This document shows, in pieces, positions 14,332-19,330 of a stretch of 19,330 nucleotides of DNA. The first letter of the stretch is position 1. Each line of letters starts with the position of its first letter. The translations under genes and the position numbers were made by a program. The stretch is from Chloroflexota bacterium (GTDB taxonomy: Bacteria; Chloroflexota; Limnocylindria; QHBO01), in NCBI GenBank assembly GCA_005882055.1, contig VBGQ01000060.1, positions 1,360 through 20,689 on the forward strand, read 5' to 3'. The notes beneath the pieces were generated by a model. That model did not search any database. It was not told the origin of the DNA and saw only the letters and a program-made list of their open reading frames with translations.

Positions 14332-14508
14332 ATGCCGAACAACGGGATCGCCTACGGGCTGCTCGCCGCCCTTCACCAGAGCCCCGAGCTCCGGCAGAGC
14401 GAGCTGCGCGAGGAGGCCGCCGAGCACCGGCGGGCACGACTCGTCCAGGGACGGCGCGAGAGCCGCATCCTGAGCCTCGTCCTTCCCCATCTGCGCCGCC
14501 AGCGCTGA
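14332..14508 (+). CDS. 58-residue basic hypothetical protein
   Basis: I do not recognise this protein. It is short, helical and charged: 'PNNGIAYGLLAALHQSPELRQSELREEAAEHRRARLV' continues into 'GRRESRILSLVLPHLRRQR', so an acidic-basic middle is followed by a basic amphipathic end. ATG 14332 is preferred over an in-frame GTG at 14308 because AAGGAG (14318-14323) lies 8 nt upstream of it. It starts 54 nt after the membrane peptide and is followed 35 nt later by a strong terminator, so the two small genes form a complete transcription unit. A partner or accessory role for the membrane peptide is a guess based only on position. Confidence 0.6.
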   Translation: MPNNGIAYGLLAALHQSPELRQSELREEAAEHRRARLVQGRRESRILSLVLPHLRRQR

Positions 14509-14543
14509 AGGAGGGCGCGAGCTCTCCGGGCCCACTAACCACC

Positions 14544-14577
14544 ACGACCCGCGCCCGAGCTTCGGGGGCGGGTCGTT
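14544..14577 (+). terminator. Strong intrinsic-type terminator of the small-protein operon
   Basis: ACGACCCGC (14544-14552) pairs perfectly with GCGGGTCGT (14568-14576); an inner CCCGA/TCGGG-type arm closes on a 3-nt loop, giving a stem of about 14 bp with one mismatch. A short TT follows. It separates the small operon from the polX promoter at 14592. Confidence 0.75.
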
Positions 14578-14591
14578 CCGTGTCCGGCTCC

Positions 14592-14597
14592 TACAAT
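14592..14597 (+). promoter_or_regulatory. Leaderless-type -10 box of polX
   Basis: TACAAT ends 8 nt before the polX ATG at 14606. There is no ribosome binding site between them and the -35 position falls in the upstream terminator. Transcription would start at or within a few bases of the ATG. Confidence 0.55.
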
Positions 14598-14605
14598 GGC
14601 GGCCC

Positions 14606-16357
14606 ATGCCTCGACCGCGCAGCGCGCCCCGCTCCGGCGAGGCGGTGATCAGCAACAGCGAGCTCGCGCGGATCTTCAACGAGATCGCGGACATGCTCGA
14701 GATCCTTGGCGAAGTGGTGTACAAGGCCGTCGCCTACCGCCGCGTGGCGGATGCCGTCGAGCGCTGGCCGGAGGACGTCGCGGCCCGATATCGCTCCGGT
14801 GAGCCGCCGCACATCCCGGGCGCCGGGGCCGCACTTGGCGCCAAGCTGGCCGAGCTGGCGGAGACCGGACGCCTCGAGTATTACGAGCGCCTGCGCGCAC
14901 AGGTGCCCAGCGGCCTGCTGGACATGCTGCGGATTCAGGGCGTAGGCCCGAGGACCGTCAAGCTCCTCCACGACGAGCTGGGCATCTCCTCCGTGGAAGA
15001 GCTCCGGGCCGCGGCAGAGCAGGGGCAGCTGCGGGGACTGAAAGGCCTGTCATCGCGAACCGAGGAGGCGATCCTCGACGGCATCGCGCGGATTGAACGG
15101 CGCAGCACGCGGCTCCTGCTCCACGACGCGGACGCGCTGGTCGGAGGCCTGCTGCGGCTCCTGCGCGAGGTGCCGGGGGTGCGCCATATCGAAGCGGCCG
15201 GGTCGCTGCGCCGTCGCCGGGCAACGATCGGGGATGTCGACCTGCTCGCCGCGGTCGACGACCCGGCCGAGCTCTTCGCCCGCCTTGGATCGGTCACGAA
15301 CCTGGACCGTGTCCTGGCATCGGGCGCGGACAAGTCGAGCATCGTCCTTGCCGAGGGACCTCAGATCGACCTGATGGTCTGTCCGCCCGCAGCCTGGGGC
15401 ACGCACCTCGTGCACCTCACCGGCAGCGCCGCTCACAACGTGGCGCTTCGCGGGCGCGCCCTGGATCGCGGCCTGTCGCTCTCGGAGAAGGGCTTCAAGG
15501 AGATCGAGACCGGGAAGCTCCTGCTCGCGGCGGAAGAGGAAGAGGTGTACGCCCGTCTCGATCTGGCGTGGATCCCGCCGGAGCTGCGCGAGGACGACGG
15601 CGAGATCCAGGCGGCAGAGGCTGGACGCCTTCCGGAGCTGGTTCGCCTCGACGAGGTGCGGGGCGACACGCACGTCCACTCCGACTGGACCGATGGAGTC
15701 GACAGCATCGAGGTCATGGCGCGCGCCGCGCGCGATCTCGGGCACCGCTACATGGTGCTGACCGATCACTCCCCGTCGCTGGGGATCACGCGCGGTCTTT
15801 CGCCGCAGCGCGTCGAGGAGCAGGGGACGGAGATCGCGCGGGTCAATGCGCTGCTCGCGCCCTTTCGCGTCCTGCACGGCACCGAGCTTGAGATCCGCGC
15901 GGATGCGTCCCTCGACTATCCCGATGAGCTCCTGGCGCGATTCGACGTCGTGATCGCCAGCATCCACACCGGCCGCGGACAGCCCAGCGAACAGCTCACG
16001 CGTCGCGCCATGGCTGCGGTCGAGAATCCGCACGTGGACGTCCTGGCCCACCCCACCGGTCGCATCGTCAACCGTCGCGACGCGCTGGGGTTGGACTGGC
16101 CCCGGGTCTTCGAAGCCGCCGCGCGAACGCATACGCTGCTCGAGATGAACGGCAGCCCGCGGCTCGACCTCGACGAGCACCTGGCCCGCGCGGCGGCCCA
16201 GGCGGGGGCCCGCCTGGTGGTCGCCAGTGATGCACACCGCACCGAGGAGCTTCCCCAGCTGGCATACGGCGTCTCGATGGCGCGCCGCGCGTGGCTGACC
16301 GCTGACCAGGTCGCCAACACCCGCGATGCGGACGGCCTCCTGGAGCTGGTTCGATGA
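14606..16357 (+). CDS. polX: Family X DNA polymerase with PHP 3'-5' exonuclease domain
   Basis: A 583-residue repair polymerase that fills small gaps, as in base excision repair. Residues ~15-165 are the helix-hairpin-helix 8-kDa and fingers region, with HhH motifs 'IPGAGAALGAKLAEL' (70-84) and 'IQGVGPRTVKLL' (110-121). The palm has 'GSLRRRRATIGDVDLL' with metal ligands Asp210 and Asp212 and the third, Asp255, in 'QIDLMVCPP'. From ~353 on is the PHP domain with a full metal set: 'DTHVHSDWTDG' (His356, His358), 'LTDHSPSLG', 'GTELEI', 'IHTG', 'LAHPTGR' and 'SDAHR', as in bacterial PolX with Mn-dependent exonuclease and AP-endonuclease-like activity. Length matches the family. The stop overlaps the start of the following membrane protein gene (ATGA). 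Confidence 0.95.
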   Translation: MPRPRSAPRSGEAVISNSELARIFNEIADMLEILGEVVYKAVAYRRVADAVERWPEDVAARYRSGEPPHIPGAGAALGAKLAELAETGRLEYYERLRAQVPSGLLDMLRIQGVGPRTVKLLHDELGISSVEELRAAAEQGQLRGLKGLSSRTEEAILDGIARIERRSTRLLLHDADALVGGLLRLLREVPGVRHIEAAGSLRRRRATIGDVDLLAAVDDPAELFARLGSVTNLDRVLASGADKSSIVLAEGPQIDLMVCPPAAWGTHLVHLTGSAAHNVALRGRALDRGLSLSEKGFKEIETGKLLLAAEEEEVYARLDLAWIPPELREDDGEIQAAEAGRLPELVRLDEVRGDTHVHSDWTDGVDSIEVMARAARDLGHRYMVLTDHSPSLGITRGLSPQRVEEQGTEIARVNALLAPFRVLHGTELEIRADASLDYPDELLARFDVVIASIHTGRGQPSEQLTRRAMAAVENPHVDVLAHPTGRIVNRRDALGLDWPRVFEAAARTHTLLEMNGSPRLDLDEHLARAAAQAGARLVVASDAHRTEELPQLAYGVSMARRAWLTADQVANTRDADGLLELVR

Positions 16358-17130
16358 TTGCGCGCATGTTGTCGGGCCGTCGGGTTCCGGCCGCCCTGCA
16401 GCGCATCGACCGTCCACAGGCCATCGCCCTCACCGCGGCGCTGGCGGTGACCGCGGCGATCGGCTGGCTGGCCAGCCCCGTCGTGCTCGCCGTCGCCGTC
16501 GGGATCGAGCTGGCCGCCGGCGGCCTAGGCGCCGTCGCGCTGATGGGCCCTTCACGTCCAGGACTCGGCATCGGTAGATACACGACGCTCGCCCTGGCGG
16601 GGGTGAGTGCCGCCCTGGCCGGGCGACTGATCCCCGGCGGCGTCTCGCTCCTCTTCGTGCCCCTGCTCGCGGTCATGCTGTGGGCGGTTCTCTGGCTCGA
16701 GCTGCGCGCGTCCTTCGACACGACCGAGCGGACCGCGCTCGACCTGGCGCTCACCGCCATCCTGTTCGCGACCGCGGCCGGCATCGGCGGCCTGCTGGGC
16801 AACCAGGGCTGGCCGCCGCCGCTCGGCCTGGTGCTGGCGGTTGGATTGCTACTCTCCCTCCGCAGCGCGGAGGCGCGCGGCGAGGGAGGCGTGCAGGCCA
16901 TCGGCCAGGCTCTGCTGCACACGCTGGCCATCGGTCAGGTAGCCGTTGCAGTCGTTGTGCTGCGCATTCCCGGCCTGGTCGGCCCAGCCCTGGTGGCGCT
17001 CGCCTTCTACGTCTGGGGCGGAGCAGCCGATGCGCTGGGAGGCGGCGCAACGCCGCGCTCGGTGGCTTTCGAGTTCGGCAGCCTGGCGCTCCTTGGTTTC
17101 ATCGTCGCGGTGCTCATGGCGCATGCCTGA
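16354..17130 (+). CDS. Multi-pass membrane protein of unknown function
   Basis: I do not recognise this 258-residue protein. It is strongly hydrophobic, with about seven or eight likely membrane helices (roughly residues 24-44, 46-66, 77-96, 98-115, 130-150, 155-170, 190-222 as one or two, 236-257). There are few charged residues except for a cytoplasmic-type loop 'RSAEARGEGG' and a basic N-terminus 'ARMLSGRRVPAALQRIDR'. No transporter or enzyme motif is visible. ATG 16354 overlaps the polX stop, so the two are translationally coupled; whether they share a job is not clear. About 140 nt of control region for the next operon follow. Confidence 0.7.
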   Translation: MIARMLSGRRVPAALQRIDRPQAIALTAALAVTAAIGWLASPVVLAVAVGIELAAGGLGAVALMGPSRPGLGIGRYTTLALAGVSAALAGRLIPGGVSLLFVPLLAVMLWAVLWLELRASFDTTERTALDLALTAILFATAAGIGGLLGNQGWPPPLGLVLAVGLLLSLRSAEARGEGGVQAIGQALLHTLAIGQVAVAVVVLRIPGLVGPALVALAFYVWGGAADALGGGATPRSVAFEFGSLALLGFIVAVLMAHA

Positions 17131-17150
17131 CGGCCCGGAAGTTGCACGCA

Positions 17151-17166
17151 GTCAACGCGCGTTGAC
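17151..17166. promoter_or_regulatory. Perfect 16-bp palindrome over the -35 box
   Basis: GTCAACGCGCGTTGAC is an exact inverted repeat without spacer. Its right half supplies five of the six bases of the TTGACA -35 box of the TPR-methylase promoter, a classical repressor-operator position. It does not match the actinobacterial LexA box; a TetR- or MarR-type dimer would be typical. Confidence 0.6.
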
Positions 17167-17190
17167 AGCCCGGGGGGCCGGTGCTACAAC
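17162..17190 (+). promoter_or_regulatory. SigA promoter of the TPR-methylase operon
   Basis: TTGACA (17162-17167) and TACAAC (17185-17190) are 17 nt apart, and TGC directly before the latter makes it an extended -10. Transcription should start near 17197, giving a leader of about 74 nt that ends in the ribosome binding site GGGAGGGGAG before ATG 17271. Confidence 0.75.
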
Positions 17191-17270
17191 AAGGCGCCTT
17201 TGGCCAGGGAGCCCTGCGCCGAGGGCATTCCTTACGTTCCCAAACGACCCCGGAGACGGGAGGGGAGCCC

Positions 17271-18110
17271 ATGACCATAGGAGAGGTGGAGGCCGCCAAC
17301 CGCCAGCGGCGGCAGCTCGCCGATCAGGCGATTGGCGATGCCACGCGCGGCGACTGGGAGGCCGCCGTCCAGGCCAACCGCGAGCTTCTCGAGCTCGGAC
17401 CTGACACGGACGCGTACAACCGCCTGGGCAAGGCGCTGGCGGAGCTTGGCCGCCACGCCGAGGCGCTCGAGGCCTACGAACAGGCGCTCTCGCGCGACGC
17501 AACCAACCGCATCGCGGAGCGCAACGTGGAGCGGCTGCGCGTGCTGGCGCAGCGCCAGCAGGAGACACCCGAAGCGGTTGCCGGTGACGGCAAGCCGGAG
17601 AAGGCGCCGGCCGCCCTCTTCATCGAGGAGATGGGCAAGACCGGCCACGCGCGACTCATCAACCTGTCCGGCGCGGACAAGCTCGCGCCCCTCTCGCCTG
17701 GCGACCAGGTCGTGCTGACGCCCTCGGGCGATCACCTGATGGCCACCGTCCGCGATGAGGAGATCGGGCAGGTCGAGCCACGTGTGGGCAGCCGGCTCGT
17801 CAAGCTGATGGGCGGCGGCAACCGATACGAGGCGGCGATCACCATCGTCTCGCGCGACGAGGTTCGCATCATCATTCGCGAGACCTTCGCGCATCCGGCG
17901 AACTTCGGAAAGGTCTCCTTCCCGGGCAGCAGCACTAGCCGCGGAGGTGACGTGCGACCGTACATGAAGGGGTCGCCGCTCCGCTACGATGACGAGGAGG
18001 AGAGCGAAGAGTTCGAGGAGGAGCCCGAGGAGGTGGAGGAACTGGACACCACCCTCCCGGAATTCTCGACCGAGCCCGAGCTCGAGGAAGAGCTGCTCGA
18101 AGAACCGTAG
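17271..18110 (+). CDS. TPR protein with a HIRAN-like middle domain and acidic tail
   Basis: A 279-residue soluble protein. Residues ~10-90 hold two to three tetratricopeptide helices ('AIGDATRGDWEAAVQANRELLELG', 'AYNRLGKALAELGRHAEALEAYEQALSRD'), a protein-binding module. Residues ~115-215 are a beta-rich domain; 'GDHLMATVRDEEIGQVEPRVGSRLVKLMGGG' has the 'x-x-x-I-G-x-(L/V)-x-P' turn of HIRAN domains, which bind DNA ends or peptides, but this is a pattern match only. The last 40 residues from 240 on are almost all Glu, Asp, Leu and Pro. ATG 17271 is preferred over an in-frame ATG at 17181 because it follows a strong ribosome binding site and the promoter covers the other. The methylase gene begins 6 nt after its stop, so the two probably work together. 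Confidence 0.75.
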   Translation: MTIGEVEAANRQRRQLADQAIGDATRGDWEAAVQANRELLELGPDTDAYNRLGKALAELGRHAEALEAYEQALSRDATNRIAERNVERLRVLAQRQQETPEAVAGDGKPEKAPAALFIEEMGKTGHARLINLSGADKLAPLSPGDQVVLTPSGDHLMATVRDEEIGQVEPRVGSRLVKLMGGGNRYEAAITIVSRDEVRIIIRETFAHPANFGKVSFPGSSTSRGGDVRPYMKGSPLRYDDEEESEEFEEEPEEVEELDTTLPEFSTEPELEEELLEEP

Positions 18111-18116
18111 GAGTCG

Positions 18117-19330
18117 ATGACCGAGGCCACCGAGCGGAGGAGCCTGGACCATGTCGTCCTTCCTCGTCGCCTCCCCGGTCTGGCGCTCCTTGAGCGCTAC
18201 TTTCCGTCCCCGGCCGACAACCTCCTCGACGCTGAGCTGACCGCATTCGCCTCGCCCGGCGACACGGTCCTCGATCCCTGGGCCGGCACTGGCTGGACCG
18301 CCCGCCGCGCGATCGCCAACGGCATGCGGGCGATCGCCGCGGATCCAAGCCCCTTCGCGCAGCTGGCGGCGCAGGCCTTCCTGCTCGCTCCCGAGGCCGC
18401 CGCCCTCGACTCGGCGTTCAACCAGCTGGCGACCTCCCGACGCGTGGACGTTCCGCTGCGTCAGCACATCGAGGAGCTGTACGCCACACACTGCGCGGCC
18501 TGCAGGCGCCCGGTCGTCGGCGAGCAGTTCATCTGGCCGCGGGACGGTGATGCTCCCGGACGCAAGGTCTACCGATGCGCGAGCTGCGACATCAGCGTCG
18601 GCGGTCCGGAGGAGCGCGCGGCGCCGGTCGACGAGCATGACCTCGCGAAGCTGGGCATCGACGCTGATGCGGCGATCCCCACCGAGCTGCCGGCTCCCGA
18701 TCCCGCCGATGCGGAAGACGACCTGCCGCCGGCACCGGTCGGGCTGACCGGGGTTCCCGTCGGCTACGACCCCGTGCAACCCCTCGGAGAGGAGGGCGGA
18801 CCGCCGCCTCCCGCAGCGATCCCGGCGGACCCGCCGAGCGGCACGGCGGCCATGGGACCCGGCCTGCCCCACTTCCAGTCAACGGTCCGCCCGGAACCGT
18901 CCATCGCCGGAGCGGCCACCGACGTCCGCGAGGGGCCGCACGTCCAGGTGCTGCGCGACCGGTTTCCGGTCCTGGACGGACGAACCGAGCTCGTCGACGA
19001 GCTGGTTGCGCTGTACACGCCGCGCAACCTCTACGCGATCCAGACCATCGCCGCCAAGATCGACAGCGAGCTGCGCGACCCGGCGCTGTCCGCGATCTTC
19101 CGCCTGGCGCTGGCTGCCTGCCTGCTGCCGGGGAGCCGCCTCAACGGCTACCCGGGACGCGTCGCGTCGCTGCGCATCAGCGGCGGCCAAGTGCGCCAAC
19201 CCGCCTCGAGGCACCAGCGCGAGGTGAACGTCTGGCGCCTCTTCGAGTCCTCGTTCCATGACGTGCGCCTGGCTATCGCCGCGCTGGGCCGCGAACGGCG
19301 GCCGGCGCGCTTCGCGACCGACGTCGACGA
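18117..19330 (+). CDS. Zinc-ribbon DNA methylase-like protein (partial, runs off the window)
   Basis: The open frame continues to the last base, so at least 404 residues are coded. Residues ~33-95 are an S-adenosylmethionine-binding fold with motif I 'TVLDPWAGTGWTARRAI' (50-66) and the acidic Asp76 at the end of strand 2, as in N6-adenine/N4-cytosine DNA methylases. Two C-x-x-C pairs (Cys126/129 and Cys154/157) form a zinc ribbon. A long acidic, proline-rich linker (~165-280) is followed by 'LYTPRNLYAIQTI', typical of zinc-ribbon-bearing methylases related to the COG1743/DUF1156 group. The catalytic (D/N)PP(Y/F) motif is not seen and would lie past the window. It starts 6 nt after the TPR gene with AGGAG close before the ATG. 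No restriction endonuclease is in view. Confidence 0.72.
   Translation, partial: MTEATERRSLDHVVLPRRLPGLALLERYFPSPADNLLDAELTAFASPGDTVLDPWAGTGWTARRAIANGMRAIAADPSPFAQLAAQAFLLAPEAAALDSAFNQLATSRRVDVPLRQHIEELYATHCAACRRPVVGEQFIWPRDGDAPGRKVYRCASCDISVGGPEERAAPVDEHDLAKLGIDADAAIPTELPAPDPADAEDDLPPAPVGLTGVPVGYDPVQPLGEEGGPPPPAAIPADPPSGTAAMGPGLPHFQSTVRPEPSIAGAATDVREGPHVQVLRDRFPVLDGRTELVDELVALYTPRNLYAIQTIAAKIDSELRDPALSAIFRLALAACLLPGSRLNGYPGRVASLRISGGQVRQPASRHQREVNVWRLFESSFHDVRLAIAALGRERRPARFATDVD

Noticed and set aside
15050..16417. 455-codon minus-strand open frame opposite polX
   Set aside because: PolX on the plus strand has full catalytic motifs; the antisense frame shows none.
17151..17166. LexA (SOS) box for the TPR-methylase operon
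   Set aside because: The palindrome does not contain the actinobacterial GAAC-N4-GTTC core nor the E. coli CTG-N10-CAG core, so an SOS assignment is not supported.
17232..18872. 546-codon minus-strand open frame opposite the TPR and methylase genes
   Set aside because: It covers the well-supported promoter and two plus-strand genes and has shadow-like composition.
1..19330. CRISPR arrays, insertion sequences, phage genes or integration sites
   Set aside because: No regularly spaced repeats, transposase or integrase motifs, or terminal inverted repeats were found by reading both strands.

Overview
This window is GC-rich (clearly above 60 % by eye) and almost fully coding. It looks like a chromosomal segment of a free-living aerobic bacterium of the Terrabacteria group. 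The gene mix (Ni superoxide dismutase, CGNR zinc-finger regulator, ECF sigma factor with an alkyltransferase, PolX with a PHP domain, TPR protein plus zinc-ribbon DNA methylase) and the many apparently leaderless promoters fit Chloroflexota (Limnocylindria-like) best, with Actinomycetota as the alternative. This is inference from content, not a measured placement. I see no rRNA, tRNA, CRISPR array, insertion sequence or phage gene.

Left part (1-4886): sodN and its maturation protease sodX form an oxidative-stress pair with a terminator-like hairpin between them. A seven-bladed YVTN beta-propeller lipoprotein follows. A small unknown gene (minus strand) diverges from deoC. An ECF sigma factor overlaps a methylguanine-DNA methyltransferase. 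Then comes a 535-nt gap (4887-5421).

Middle (5422-13195): a tight plus-strand operon carries a complete aldehyde dehydrogenase, a cupin and a shortened ALDH-like protein lacking every catalytic residue. With deoC nearby this suggests deoxyribose breakdown: DeoC yields acetaldehyde and the ALDH oxidises it. On the minus strand are a SemiSWEET-like membrane protein, a TPR/class III adenylate cyclase, an Nramp-family metal transporter broken by a frameshift with an apparent internal deletion, and an overlapping PRC/MgtE_N/CBS protein that was probably its regulatory partner.

Right part (13385-19330): a CGNR regulator (minus strand) is divergent from a two-gene operon of tiny proteins, one of them a 36-residue membrane peptide. 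Two copies of a 30-bp GTAAC-N20-GTTAC element flank the plus-strand promoter. This is the most striking regulatory locus in the window. After a strong terminator come polX and a translationally coupled membrane protein. Last is a TPR protein with an acidic tail and a zinc-ribbon DNA methylase that runs off the window; their promoter carries a perfect 16-bp palindrome over its -35 box.

A recurring feature is a -10 hexamer placed 8-10 nt before the start codon with no ribosome binding site. It is seen at six genes and implies frequent leaderless transcription.
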